Notes under the pieces: model-generated
Told to the model about the DNA's origin: nothing
The model's input: the letters and a program-made list of their open reading frames with translations, nothing else
Database searches by the model: none
Made by a program: the position numbers and the translations under genes
Shown: positions 18,991-28,306 of the stretch, in pieces
How the letters are laid out: each line of letters begins with the position of its first letter
Numbering within the stretch: position 1 is the first letter of the stretch
Source of the DNA: Flavobacteriales bacterium
GTDB lineage: Bacteria; Bacteroidota; Bacteroidia; Flavobacteriales; JABDKJ01
Length of the DNA: 64,000 nucleotides
Direction: 5' to 3'
Assembly (NCBI GenBank): GCA_013002285.1
Contig: JABDKJ010000078.1
Span: 1 to 64,000 of the forward strand

Positions 18991-19422
18991 CTAATTTATA
19001 ACATTATCAGGCGAGAATTCCGTTGCCTTGAAACCAAAAGTGGTGTAAGCTTCTGAAATATCTTCAAAGACAGGGCGATAATTTTGGTCCAAGGCCATCT
19101 TTAGATCAGCTACCTCATAGCTCTGCAACGAAGCCCCATTTTGTCGATAAATACTTGAACCATTTTCTTTCGCAACAGATAAGTGTTTTTTCCAGACTTC
19201 AGTATTCCAATTTGGCAAAGCACTTGTGCAAACGCTAATAATAGAAGTGTCTATGGGGCTCTTCAGGAATTTAACGAGACTGTGAAAGACACTTTCTTGG
19301 ATAAAATTTTCTTTGCTTTTAGACACTTCAACAAATTGCACAGATCCAGGCAACTGTTCATTTTGTGGAGTGATTCCAGAAACGATATCAGAAAAGTATA
19401 GAAGGACCGTATTCAATATCAA
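18991..19422 (-). CDS. Hypothetical protein between queA and rlmN
   Basis: A 143-residue protein that I do not recognise. There is no signal peptide. The sequence has an N-terminal hydrophobic strand ([12 protein letters not shown]), a central [13 protein letters not shown] segment and a [18 protein letters not shown] tail. The only start is TTG at 19422, overlapping the queA stop in a TTGA arrangement, the same coupling seen at rsmI. It ends 5 bp before rlmN. That tight packing supports a real gene rather than a chance frame. Context suggests some link with RNA modification or simply co-expression. No catalytic motif is visible. Could be a fast-evolving lineage protein. Confidence 0.6.
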   Translation of the reverse strand: MILNTVLLYFSDIVSGITPQNEQLPGSVQFVEVSKSKENFIQESVFHSLVKFLKSPIDTSIISVCTSALPNWNTEVWKKHLSVAKENGSSIYRQNGASLQSYEVADLKMALDQNYRPVFEDISEAYTTFGFKATEFSPDNVIN

Positions 19423-20474
19423 AGGATCAGCATAGCGTCTCCGTAAGATAGGAAACGGTATTTTTCTTTGATCGCAACTTTATAGGCCTTCTTCATAAGA
19501 TCATGGCCTGCAAAAGCACTCACCATCATTAATAAGGTGCTCTCAGGCATGTGGAAGTTCGTGATCATTGCATCAGCGATCTTGAATTCATATGGAGGGA
19601 ATATGAATTTATTCGTCCAGCCGTCAAATGGCTTTAGTTTTCCATCTGTGCTTACGGAAGATTCTACAGTCCTCATAGAAGTAGTCCCTACAACACATAC
19701 TTTCTTTTTATTTGCTTTTGCTGTATTCACAATGTTAGAACAAACCTCATCTATCTGGCACTTTTCACTGTCCATTTTGTGTTTCGTGAGATCTTCTACT
19801 TCAACAGGTCTGAATGTCCCTAAACCAACATGCAAAGTAACTTCTGCAAAGTTGATCCCTTTAAGCTCTAGTCTTTTAAGTAATTCTCTACTAAAGTGCA
19901 ATCCGGCAGTTGGAGCAGCAACTGCACCTTCGTGTTTAGAGTAGATAGTCTGATATCGTTCTTGATCCATTGGTACTATCTCGCGCTTCCTTCTGATATA
20001 AGTTGGAATAGGAGTTTCTCCCAATTCATGTATGGTGTTTTTGAATTCTTCGTAAGTTCCATCAAACAAGAACCTAAGAGTTCTTCCTCTGCTAGTAGTG
20101 TTATCAATGACTTCTGCCACCAGAGATTCTTCTTCGCCAAAATACAGTTTGTTCCCAATTCTGATCTTTCTTGCTGGATCCACCAAAACATCCCAAAGCA
20201 AGCTTTCTTTATTCAGCTCTCTTAAGAGGAACACTTCGATTTTTGCTCCAGTTTTTTCTTTATTCCCAAACATCCTTGCAGGAAAGACCTTGGTATTGTT
20301 CAACACAAAAACGTCTTGATCTTCAAAATAATCTTGAACATCCTTGAACATTTTGTGTTCGATGGTTCCTTCTGCTCTGTTGACCACCATTAGCCTTGAT
20401 TCGTCTCTTTGATCCGTTGGATGCTTTGCGATAAGACCTTCGGGTAACTTGAACTTGAATTGAGATAACTTCAT
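19419..20474 (-). CDS. queA: S-adenosylmethionine:tRNA ribosyltransferase-isomerase
   Basis: Transfers and isomerises the ribosyl part of SAM onto preQ1 at tRNA position 34, making epoxyqueuosine. Hallmarks are the N-terminal YxLP-like [21 protein letters not shown], the [12 protein letters not shown] block, [13 protein letters not shown], and the C-terminal [17 protein letters not shown] motif. The 351-residue length is normal. It lies between truB (54-bp gap) and the unknown 143-residue protein (4-bp overlap). On the minus strand a TAAATTCG sequence about 30 nt before the ATG resembles a promoter box with one mismatch, so it may have its own promoter within the operon. Confidence 0.96.
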   Translation of the reverse strand: MKLSQFKFKLPEGLIAKHPTDQRDESRLMVVNRAEGTIEHKMFKDVQDYFEDQDVFVLNNTKVFPARMFGNKEKTGAKIEVFLLRELNKESLLWDVLVDPARKIRIGNKLYFGEEESLVAEVIDNTTSRGRTLRFLFDGTYEEFKNTIHELGETPIPTYIRRKREIVPMDQERYQTIYSKHEGAVAAPTAGLHFSRELLKRLELKGINFAEVTLHVGLGTFRPVEVEDLTKHKMDSEKCQIDEVCSNIVNTAKANKKKVCVVGTTSMRTVESSVSTDGKLKPFDGWTNKFIFPPYEFKIADAMITNFHMPESTLLMMVSAFAGHDLMKKAYKVAIKEKYRFLSYGDAMLIL

Positions 20475-20528
20475 ATTAGGTTCTATACTTTTTTAAAAGG
20501 GCTGCGAATTTAAGATTTAATGCGCCAT

Positions 20529-21248
20529 TTAACAAATAGAAGGCTGGTTGGCTGAAGCCTTGATCAATTCCTCTAGCTTCTCAATGCTCAATGCCTGATC
20601 TATAAAGAATTGGCCACTCCGGGTTCTTTTCAATCCTACGAGTGTACCAAGGTTGTTCAACTTCTTTCCCAGATCATGCGCCAAAGACCTTATGTAAGTG
20701 CCTTTGCTACAGTGAATACGGCATTTTATAATATTGTTTTCATATGAAGAGATCTCGAATTCAAAGATCTCTATGTCATTGCTTTTCATCTCTACCTGTT
20801 CTCCTCTTCTTGCTTTTTTATATGCTCGCTCTCCGCTGATCTTTTTTGCAGAAAATATGGGAGGCACCTGCTTTTGAGGACCAAGGAATGTCTTTGCCGC
20901 TTCTTTTATGGTCTCTAGTGTTATATTCTGGGTGCTTTTTTCTTGCTCGATCTCAGTTTCCAAGTCATAAGATGCAGTTGAGACCCCTAATTTTATCTGT
21001 GCCTCGTAGACCTTATGATCATTTTGCAGATCTGCGATCTCCTTGGTCTTTTTCCCGGTACATATTACCATAAGACCCGTTGCCAAAGGATCCAATGTGC
21101 CAGCATGACCAACCTTGAATTTCTTCAAATTGTATTTTCTCTGGATAAGAGTACGCACTTTCTTAACGAGGTCGAAAGAAGTCCATGTAAGTGGCTTTTT
21201 AAGCAAAAGTATCTCACCCTCAATGAAGTTGTAGCTGTCTTTTATCAT
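20529..21248 (-). CDS. truB: tRNA pseudouridine55 synthase
   Basis: Converts U55 to pseudouridine in the T-loop of tRNAs. Catalytic Asp53 sits in GHAGTLDPLATG. KPLTWTSFD near the start and KGTYIRSLAHDLG later are the standard TruB motifs. The chosen ATG at 21248 gives 239 residues and overlaps the uppP stop by 4 bp (ATGA). An earlier in-frame start at 21302 would add 18 non-family residues within uppP, so I reject it. The uppP-truB-queA order is one I know from other Bacteroidota. Confidence 0.95.
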   Translation of the reverse strand: MIKDSYNFIEGEILLLKKPLTWTSFDLVKKVRTLIQRKYNLKKFKVGHAGTLDPLATGLMVICTGKKTKEIADLQNDHKVYEAQIKLGVSTASYDLETEIEQEKSTQNITLETIKEAAKTFLGPQKQVPPIFSAKKISGERAYKKARRGEQVEMKSNDIEIFEFEISSYENNIIKCRIHCSKGTYIRSLAHDLGKKLNNLGTLVGLKRTRSGQFFIDQALSIEKLEELIKASANQPSIC

Positions 21249-22030
21249 AGTGAAAAAGTAATGGAAATGATCCCAACTACTAAACAATAGAGAGAAAACC
21301 ACTTCAATTTTGTTTGTTTAACGAGTTTGACCATCCAAACACATGCAATAATTCCGGTTATGAAAGATGTAATAAAGCCCACACCCAGAGGCATCGCTAG
21401 CTCGCTAGACAGAACCATTTTTCCGTCCACAATATCTTTTGACATTTTTCCTAGGATCAAAGGAACTACCATTAAGAAGGAAAAACGCGCAGCCCTTCCT
21501 CTATCTATTCCAAGTAACACAGATGTTGATACAGTAGCACCTGAACGCGATATTCCTGGAAGGATAGCAATAGCTTGCGCTATTCCAATAATAAAGGCAT
21601 TGGTTGGAGAAACACTTTTATTTGTATTCTTGGCCTTGTCTGCAAGAAACAGAAGGACTGCAGTTACCAATAACATTGAGCCTACCAATAATAGGTCACC
21701 TTCAAAGAAGGACTCAATTATAGAGTCGAATTTCAAACCGATGATAGCAGCGGGGACCATAGAAATGATAATGGCCAGCGAGAACATAAGTTCTGCTTTT
21801 TGCTTTGCGAAAAGCCCCTTTAATATTACGGAAATATCTTTTTTGAAAACAAAAATGGTACTCAGAGCCGTGGCTGCATGAAGGACAACGCTTAATAGTT
21901 CTTCTTGCTCCTTTAGATCATCAGCACCCAATAGTTTTTGAGCAAGCTCGATATGTCCACTGCTGCTAACAGGTAAAAATTCTGTAAGGCCCTGGACAAT
22001 GCCAAGTATGATAGCTTCTAAAAGGCTCAA
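21245..22030 (-). CDS. uppP: Undecaprenyl-diphosphatase (BacA type)
   Basis: Integral membrane phosphatase that regenerates undecaprenyl phosphate, the lipid carrier for peptidoglycan and surface glycans. Family motifs are QGLTEFLPVSSSGH (residues 13-26, with catalytic Glu17) and LPGISRSG with the active-site arginine region. About seven or eight hydrophobic helices fill the 261 residues. It overlaps DUF3098 upstream by 4 bp and truB downstream by 4 bp, so it is translationally coupled on both sides. Confidence 0.95.
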   Translation of the reverse strand: MSLLEAIILGIVQGLTEFLPVSSSGHIELAQKLLGADDLKEQEELLSVVLHAATALSTIFVFKKDISVILKGLFAKQKAELMFSLAIIISMVPAAIIGLKFDSIIESFFEGDLLLVGSMLLVTAVLLFLADKAKNTNKSVSPTNAFIIGIAQAIAILPGISRSGATVSTSVLLGIDRGRAARFSFLMVVPLILGKMSKDIVDGKMVLSSELAMPLGVGFITSFITGIIACVWMVKLVKQTKLKWFSLYCLVVGIISITFSL

Positions 22031-22260
22031 CTATCCTTCGGTTTCTTCATAATCGCATAAACTACGAACATGTAACCGAATAGAACTACAATTGGAGCGA
22101 TCGTTATTCTTCTTGCGCTGAAAATGTCAGGATTGAATTGCGTAGGGTCTTCACTTCCGCCACCCGACATAAGAACAAAACCAATAAGGACTATAACTAT
22201 TCCAATGATCAGTAGAATATAGTTCTGTTTTGAAAAGAAACCGCTTTTTGAACTTCCCAT
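22027..22260 (-). CDS. DUF3098 family small membrane protein
   Basis: A 77-residue protein with two transmembrane helices (around residues 14-31 and 52-69) joined by a short polar loop containing EDPTQFNPDIFSARR, the signature of DUF3098. The family seems confined to Bacteroidota and sits between ftsX and uppP there, as here (13-bp gap from ftsX, 4-bp overlap with uppP). Its function is unknown; the constant linkage suggests a role with FtsX or in lipid-carrier recycling. Confidence 0.85.
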   Translation of the reverse strand: MGSSKSGFFSKQNYILLIIGIVIVLIGFVLMSGGGSEDPTQFNPDIFSARRITIAPIVVLFGYMFVVYAIMKKPKDS

Positions 22261-22273
22261 TATTATGACCTTT

Positions 22274-23161
22274 TTAATACAGATCTTCCAGCTTCATCCT
22301 GGAAAATTTGCGAACCGCAAAAATAGTAGATAAAAGGGTAATTGCTATTCCAAGAAGGATTATTAAGCCAAAAAGTTTCATAAATAATGTGAGATCTTGA
22401 TATTGAAAAAACCCTGTGATCAAGTACTTATCTATGATAAACATGATACCTAAGAGCATTCCGATGGCTAAGATCCCGGAAACTATTCCTTGCCATAATC
22501 CACTGAGAATAAATGGTTTTTGAATAAAACCAGCCCTAGCACCAATCAGCTGCATACTTCGAATTATGAAACGCTTTGCATAAATACTGAGCCTTATGGT
22601 ATTGTTGATCAAAGCAAATGCGATCAAAAGAAGGACAGCGCTCAAGGCAAGAAGTGCCCATGCTATATTGGTTATTGTTTTGTCTATCTGTGAAGTAAAT
22701 TTTTCGAAGTCCATCATGGAAGTATCGGTGACCTGCCCCATCGTCAATACTTCATTATTGAATTTTTGAAGACTATCTTGTTGAATATAACTTTCTTTAA
22801 AGGAAACATCCAAAGTGTTAGGTAGGGGGTTTTTCCCATCCAGGTTTTCCAGCAGGTCTTCGCCAAATTCCTCTTTCATTTGTTGAGCTGCTTCTGCTGC
22901 AGTAATGAGTACGGCATCTTTTACCTGGTCTTTTGTTCTGATAATGTCATATGCCATTTGCAGATCCACTTCTTTGATGTCTTTTTTCAGATACACCTGA
23001 AGCTTGAGATCCTCTTTCAATTCTGTATTTATTTTCTTGGCATTTAACAACAAGAGAACCAACATGCCAAGCATCGTTAATACTAATGTAATTCCAAGCG
23101 TAGTTCCCAAATAGGAAGTACGCGCTCTTTTTTTTGCCAGCTGTTCTCCAGACCCACTCAT
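22274..23161 (-). CDS. ftsX: Cell-division ABC transporter permease FtsX
   Basis: Membrane partner of the FtsE ATPase that controls peptidoglycan hydrolases at the septum. The 295-residue protein has an N-terminal helix (about 20-42), a periplasmic domain (about 50-165), and three C-terminal helices. Family features include LQVYLKKDI and NNTIRLSIYAKRFIIRSMQLIGA, the latter coupling to FtsE. ftsE itself is not in the window. Three possible starts lie close together (TTG 23170, ATG 23167, ATG 23161). The TTG belongs to a TAATTTTG promoter box, so I chose 23161. It heads the ftsX-DUF3098-uppP-truB group. Confidence 0.92.
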   Translation of the reverse strand: MSGSGEQLAKKRARTSYLGTTLGITLVLTMLGMLVLLLLNAKKINTELKEDLKLQVYLKKDIKEVDLQMAYDIIRTKDQVKDAVLITAAEAAQQMKEEFGEDLLENLDGKNPLPNTLDVSFKESYIQQDSLQKFNNEVLTMGQVTDTSMMDFEKFTSQIDKTITNIAWALLALSAVLLLIAFALINNTIRLSIYAKRFIIRSMQLIGARAGFIQKPFILSGLWQGIVSGILAIGMLLGIMFIIDKYLITGFFQYQDLTLFMKLFGLIILLGIAITLLSTIFAVRKFSRMKLEDLY

Positions 23162-23167
23162 TGACAT

Positions 23168-23175
23168 CAAAATTA
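23168..23175 (-). promoter_or_regulatory. TAnnTTTG box for ftsX
   Basis: Minus-strand TAATTTTG, an exact match to the Bacteroidota -7 consensus, ending 6 nt before ATG 23161. No TTTG is seen at the -33 position. Confidence 0.45.
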
Positions 23176-23299
23176 AGAACTTAAACAGGGACAGAATTAT
23201 TTCTCTTTCCTTTTATCAAATGCTTTTTTAACATAGAATAAAATGGGTGCTTGAGCCCTGTTTTATTTTACCTTCGCAGATATTTTTAAAGCAAGTAAA

Positions 23300-26188
23300 G
23301 TGTATAATTTCAGGGAAATAGAACAAAAGTGGCAAACGAAATGGGCGGAAGACAAAGTCTATGAAGTCAATGAAAATGACATGGAGAAATTCTATGTCTT
23401 GGACATGTTCCCATATCCATCTGGAGCCGGATTACACGTTGGGCATCCCTTGGGATATATTGCTTCAGATATTGTTGCGAGATACAAGAAATTAAATGGC
23501 TTCAATGTTTTACACCCGATGGGCTTTGATTCATTTGGCTTGCCTGCAGAACAATACGCGATTCAAACGGGACAGCATCCTGCAGTTACCACAGAAGAAA
23601 ACATTGCTCGCTACAAAGAACAATTGACCAGAATAGGATTTAATTATGATTGGAGTAGAGAGCTGAGAACATCAGACCCTTCTTACTACAAATGGACTCA
23701 ATGGATATTCAAGAGGATATTCAATTCTTGGTATAACAAAGACACTAAAAAGGCAGAACACATAGATACCTTGATCAACAAATTCGAAGAGAATGGAACG
23801 TACAATGTGAATGCTGCCATGGATGAAGATTGGTTTCAAAGTCTCGACCTTTCTCGTTTTCCATTTGGAGACCACTTCGTTGGCGAATTCACGGACACAG
23901 ATTGGAAGTCTTTGACTGTAGAACAAAGAGAAGAGATATTGTTGCACTATCGCTTGACATATTTAAGTGACACATGGGTAAATTGGTGCCCACAGCTAGG
24001 CACTGTATTGGCCAATGATGAGGTGAAAGATGGAGTATCTGAAAGGGGAGGGTATCCTGTTGTAAAGAAGCTAATGAAGCAATGGAGCATGCGCATTTCT
24101 GCATATGCTCAGAGGCTTTTGGATGATCTTGAAAAATTGGACTGGAGCGATTCGATCAAAGATGTTCAAACCAATTGGATCGGCAGGTCTGAGGGTTCAA
24201 TGCTTCGCTTTAGATTGGAAAATGCAGAAGACGAGATCGAGGTATTTACTACAAGACCGGACACGGTTTTTGGAGCATCGTTTATGGTCCTTGCTCCTGA
24301 ACATCCACTCGTAGAAAAGTTGACTACGGTCGATAGAAGAGATGAAATACAGAACTATATCACAAAGACCAAAAGTCGTTCTGAAAGAGACAGGCAGGCT
24401 GATGTAAAAAGTATAAGTGGAGCGTTTACAGGGGCGTATGCAATTCATCCTTTCACAGAAGAGAAAGTGCCAGTTTGGATCGCGGAATATGTGCTTATGG
24501 GATATGGCACAGGAGCAGTGATGGCTGTTCCAAGCGGAGACCAGCGAGACTACGATTTTGCAAAACATTTTGACTTACCAATACCACCCGTTTTTGAAGG
24601 AGTGGACTTAAGCCAAGAGGCCAACTCCACGAAAGATGCTAAGATCATCAATTCCGATTTTTTGAATGGCCTAACCGGTCATGAAGGTATTATAAAATGT
24701 ATTGAGGAAGTTGAAAAAAGGGGTATAGGAAAAAGAAGGGTTAATTATAGATTGAGGGATGCTATTTTCAGTCGGCAACGCTATTGGGGAGAGCCATTTC
24801 CGATATATTTTGAAAATGATATTCCAAAAACTTTAAGTGATGATGAACTGCCGCTGACACTTCCGGAAGTTGACAAATATTTACCTACGGAAGAAGGTGA
24901 ACCACCATTGGGTAGAGCATCGAAAGATAGCTGGCCCATTTTCAAAGGAGACCGAATGGAATACAACACTATGCCAGGATGGGCAGGTAGTTGCTGGTAT
25001 TGGTTGAGATATATGGACCCAAAGAACAATAAGACTTTTTGCGATCCAGAAAAAATGAAGTATTGGGGGCAAGTGGATCTATACTTGGGTGGAGCCGAGC
25101 ATGGTACAGGGCATTTGCTCTATAGCCGATTTTGGGTAAAGATCCTCTTTGATCTTGGTTTGATCCCTTTCAATGAGCCTTTTAAGAAAATGATCAACCA
25201 GGGAATGATAGGTGGCGTGATCGAGTATATTTTAATGAAGAAAGACAAGACAGATGGCGTTGCTCATTTCATGTGTCGGGATATTGCTTCAAAGCATGGA
25301 CTTGAAAACTTCATTCCAATAGCCGTGAGGACAGATATCATTCAAGAATATGGAACACCAAATTCCTATCTCACCAAAGAAGGATTGCAAGCTTTTTCAG
25401 AATGGCAACCAGAGTTCAAGGACGCGATCTTTGAGTGTGGTCAAGGAATTTACCAAAGTGGTGCATTCAAGGCTTTGAATGGCACAAGTTCTCATTTGAT
25501 CACGAAAAGTGAGCAAGGAAAAATGGGAAAACGTTATCACAATACAGTTGACCCAACAGATATTTGCGATCAGTTTGGTGCGGACACTTTGAGGCTTTAT
25601 GAAATGTTCCTAGGGCCTTTAGAGCAGCACAAACCTTGGGATACAAATGGCATTACAGGTGTGCATTCATTTCTAAAACGTTTCCATAAAATGGCAACAT
25701 CGGCTACTTCTGAAGAGGCGCCAAATAAAGATGAATTGAAGTCTCTGCATAAATTGATCAAAAAGGCAACAGAGGATATAGAGCGCAATTCATTCAATAC
25801 AGTAGTGAGTACTTATATGATCGCTTTGAATGAACTGGGCGCCATGAACTCAAACAATAAAGAGGTCTTTTCAACTATGGCAATCCTGCTGTCGCCTTAT
25901 GCTCCGCATTTGGCTGAAGAAGTATGGTCCACATTAGGAAATGATGGGTACGTTGTGAACGCGGGGTGGCCAGAATTTAAAGAAAAATACCTGGTAGAGA
26001 GCAGTTATGTTTACCCAATTTCATTCAATGGAAAGATGAGGTTTAAATTGGAATTATCATTGGACCTTTCCAAAGAGGAGATCGAAAAAGAGGTGATGGC
26101 TTTTGAAAAAACAAGCCATTATCTTGAAGGGAAAGAACCTAAGAAAGTGATAGTAGTTCCTAAGAAGATCGTGAATGTGGTAATCTAG
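23300..26188 (+). CDS. leuS: Leucyl-tRNA synthetase
   Basis: Charges tRNA-Leu with leucine. The 962 residues include the Rossmann fold with HVGH (46-49, the HIGH motif) and a CP1 editing domain with TTRPDTVFG and the Bacteroidota-style SGDQRDYDFAKHF. An insertion domain, anticodon-binding helices and a short C-terminal domain follow. The usual KMSKS loop reads KMGKR at 741-745, followed by YHNTVDP, retaining both lysines but losing both serines. The GTG start is forced: an in-frame TGA lies at 23252-23254 and no ATG follows before 23300. A TACCTTCG box at 23269-23276 is a likely promoter with one mismatch. The stop overlaps the cyclase stop on the other strand (CTAG). Confidence 0.95.
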   Translation: MYNFREIEQKWQTKWAEDKVYEVNENDMEKFYVLDMFPYPSGAGLHVGHPLGYIASDIVARYKKLNGFNVLHPMGFDSFGLPAEQYAIQTGQHPAVTTEENIARYKEQLTRIGFNYDWSRELRTSDPSYYKWTQWIFKRIFNSWYNKDTKKAEHIDTLINKFEENGTYNVNAAMDEDWFQSLDLSRFPFGDHFVGEFTDTDWKSLTVEQREEILLHYRLTYLSDTWVNWCPQLGTVLANDEVKDGVSERGGYPVVKKLMKQWSMRISAYAQRLLDDLEKLDWSDSIKDVQTNWIGRSEGSMLRFRLENAEDEIEVFTTRPDTVFGASFMVLAPEHPLVEKLTTVDRRDEIQNYITKTKSRSERDRQADVKSISGAFTGAYAIHPFTEEKVPVWIAEYVLMGYGTGAVMAVPSGDQRDYDFAKHFDLPIPPVFEGVDLSQEANSTKDAKIINSDFLNGLTGHEGIIKCIEEVEKRGIGKRRVNYRLRDAIFSRQRYWGEPFPIYFENDIPKTLSDDELPLTLPEVDKYLPTEEGEPPLGRASKDSWPIFKGDRMEYNTMPGWAGSCWYWLRYMDPKNNKTFCDPEKMKYWGQVDLYLGGAEHGTGHLLYSRFWVKILFDLGLIPFNEPFKKMINQGMIGGVIEYILMKKDKTDGVAHFMCRDIASKHGLENFIPIAVRTDIIQEYGTPNSYLTKEGLQAFSEWQPEFKDAIFECGQGIYQSGAFKALNGTSSHLITKSEQGKMGKRYHNTVDPTDICDQFGADTLRLYEMFLGPLEQHKPWDTNGITGVHSFLKRFHKMATSATSEEAPNKDELKSLHKLIKKATEDIERNSFNTVVSTYMIALNELGAMNSNNKEVFSTMAILLSPYAPHLAEEVWSTLGNDGYVVNAGWPEFKEKYLVESSYVYPISFNGKMRFKLELSLDLSKEEIEKEVMAFEKTSHYLEGKEPKKVIVVPKKIVNVVI

Positions 26189-28263
26189 TGTTTCTCCTTG
26201 AACTGGTCTAAGGCAAGCATTTCAATAAGCTCGTTTTTGGGCTGGTTTACGAAGTACATGTTCAACTTGCCTTTTCCTTTTGCTTCTATTGCACCTCTTG
26301 GCTCACAATCAAACTCATCTTTAATCATCTGGTAAGTAGTCTCTGAAACATTGACCCGTCCTATTTCACCATTAGACTCCATTCTTGCAGCGATATTCAC
26401 AGCATCTCCCCAAATGTCGTATGCGAACTTTTTCTTTCCTACAATTCCTGCCACAACAGAACCAGTATTTATACCTAACCTCATTGTAAATGGAAAGTCG
26501 TCTCCTTTTCTGGATTCGACATAAGCCTGAAATTCTAGCCCAGCCAAAACAAGATCGCGTGCATGATCAGGATTCTCCTTTGGCAAGCCACTAACACACA
26601 TATATGCATCTCCAATGGTCTTGATCTTTTCGATATTGTATTTGCCTACAATATCATCGAATGCTGAAAAGCAGCCATGTAAGATATCTACCAACTTTGT
26701 TGGGTCCATTACACCAGATGCGGCTGTGAAACCTTTGAAATCAGTGAACAAAACAGAAACCTGGTCAAATCGAAGTGCTTTTGCCGTGCCATTTTCCTTT
26801 AATTCTTCAGCTGTTTTTTCCGGAAGGATGTTCAACAGCAGGTCGTCAGACCTTCTCTTTTCGGCAGCTATGATATTCCTGTTTTTTCTAACATAACGAT
26901 AACGATTTAATAGCCCTAAGGCCGCAAGAATGGCAGCGATCATTGCACCGATGAAGAATTTTCTCTGGGCATTATTCTTCTCAATGATCGCAGCATCACG
27001 CTCTAATTCTGCATCTGCTATTTCCTGGTAATGGTCAGAATGTTTTTGTAGGATCTTTGAGAATTCTTCTTGATCATAACTCAAGTCTTCAAGCTGCTCT
27101 GACTCTTGCAGCCGAGCGTATGCTTTCTGGTGATCTCCTATGCCATCATATAAAATAGCTAAGGCATCATCTGCATCAATTATATTGAAAATGATACTAT
27201 CTTGTATTGAAGCCTTTCTCGCCCCCTCTAGAATTTCAATTGCCTCACTCTTTCTATTTAAGCCAGAGAGTATCTCACCCAATATGATATTCGCATAAAT
27301 TATATTCCCTTGTTCGCCTAGCTCTTTTCTGATCTCGATGCTTTCCTCGATCAAAGGCAGAGCTTTTTCGAATTCATTTTTCTGGAAATGTACTCTACTC
27401 ATATTACATTTTATCCAAGCGACTTCGCTTCTGGCGTTCAATTTGGCTTGTAGATCCAGAGCTTCGTTGAAATAGACGAGCGCAGAGTCATATCTCTCTT
27501 CTATAAAATGGATGTACCCAATATTATTCAGAGTAATGCCAACTTCCTTTTCCCTATTGAGTTTTCTCTTTATGCCCAGACTTTCGTTGTAATATTCTAA
27601 AGCAGAGGGATAATTCTTTACTTCTTGATGGATTATCCCAAGGTTATTGAGGTTTTTGCTCAAGGCCAATTCATTTTCAAGCTCGCGATTTATCTCCAGA
27701 GCCTGAAGATAGTACCCCATGGCATCTACAAACTCACCTTTAAGGTCATATATCCTGGCAATATTATTTAAGGCCCTTGCTTCACCTTTTTTATAACCGA
27801 TATTCCGTGCCAGTTTTAAGCTCTGATCATAGTTCAACTGTGAAGACCCTAGAGATCCAAGATTGAAATGAGCCATTCCGATATTATTTAGAATATTAGC
27901 TTCTTCCTTGATGTTGCCTAATTTGCGATAGATCTTTTGCCCTTCCATCCAATATTCGATGGCCTTAGCAGAACTTCCTCGCATGTCCATAAGGATTCCC
28001 TTGCATTTCAATGCTTTCGCCTTGCCTCGGTCAAAAGCTATTTCGCCTGACAAATTGATCGCCTCATTTATATAGCTCTCAGCAGAATCCCTATGAGAAA
28101 AAAGTAATTTCCATGAGAGATCATTTAAAGCGTTCACTTTATTCGAATCATCATCCATGAGCAAAATATCATTGGCATCAGATCGGTCTTGGCTATAAAC
28201 CAATGTTCCAAAAAACAAGTGAATGGTCAATAAAAACAAGAGTTGGCCTGTGTAGGTGCGCAT
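26185..28263 (-). CDS. Membrane-anchored class III adenylate cyclase with TPR sensor
   Basis: A 692-residue signalling protein. A signal-like helix (1-24) is followed by about eight tetratricopeptide repeats (roughly 60-400, predicted periplasmic), a transmembrane helix (about 433-452) and a cytoplasmic class III cyclase domain (about 495-670). Metal-binding Asp508 (FTDFKGF) and Asp552 (IGDAYM) are present. Substrate residues Lys548 and Asp616 (YDIWGD) indicate ATP rather than GTP. Asn623 and Arg627 (transition state) are intact, so cyclase activity making cAMP is expected. The ligand read by the TPRs is unknown. Its stop shares CTAG with leuS. A 7-bp palindrome precedes the gene. Confidence 0.9.
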   Translation of the reverse strand: MRTYTGQLLFLLTIHLFFGTLVYSQDRSDANDILLMDDDSNKVNALNDLSWKLLFSHRDSAESYINEAINLSGEIAFDRGKAKALKCKGILMDMRGSSAKAIEYWMEGQKIYRKLGNIKEEANILNNIGMAHFNLGSLGSSQLNYDQSLKLARNIGYKKGEARALNNIARIYDLKGEFVDAMGYYLQALEINRELENELALSKNLNNLGIIHQEVKNYPSALEYYNESLGIKRKLNREKEVGITLNNIGYIHFIEERYDSALVYFNEALDLQAKLNARSEVAWIKCNMSRVHFQKNEFEKALPLIEESIEIRKELGEQGNIIYANIILGEILSGLNRKSEAIEILEGARKASIQDSIIFNIIDADDALAILYDGIGDHQKAYARLQESEQLEDLSYDQEEFSKILQKHSDHYQEIADAELERDAAIIEKNNAQRKFFIGAMIAAILAALGLLNRYRYVRKNRNIIAAEKRRSDDLLLNILPEKTAEELKENGTAKALRFDQVSVLFTDFKGFTAASGVMDPTKLVDILHGCFSAFDDIVGKYNIEKIKTIGDAYMCVSGLPKENPDHARDLVLAGLEFQAYVESRKGDDFPFTMRLGINTGSVVAGIVGKKKFAYDIWGDAVNIAARMESNGEIGRVNVSETTYQMIKDEFDCEPRGAIEAKGKGKLNMYFVNQPKNELIEMLALDQFKEKH

Positions 28264-28306
28264 TGTAGGCCAATAATAGCGAAATTTATGCGCTATTTGA
28301 AATAGG

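Noticed and set aside
21249..21302. Longer N-terminus for TruB.
   Set aside because: The extra 18 residues lie within uppP and do not resemble TruB; ATG 21248 gives the usual ATGA coupling.
23300..26188. LeuRS as a decayed gene because of the KMGKR loop.
   Set aside because: The frame is intact over 962 residues with all other motifs and both catalytic lysines.
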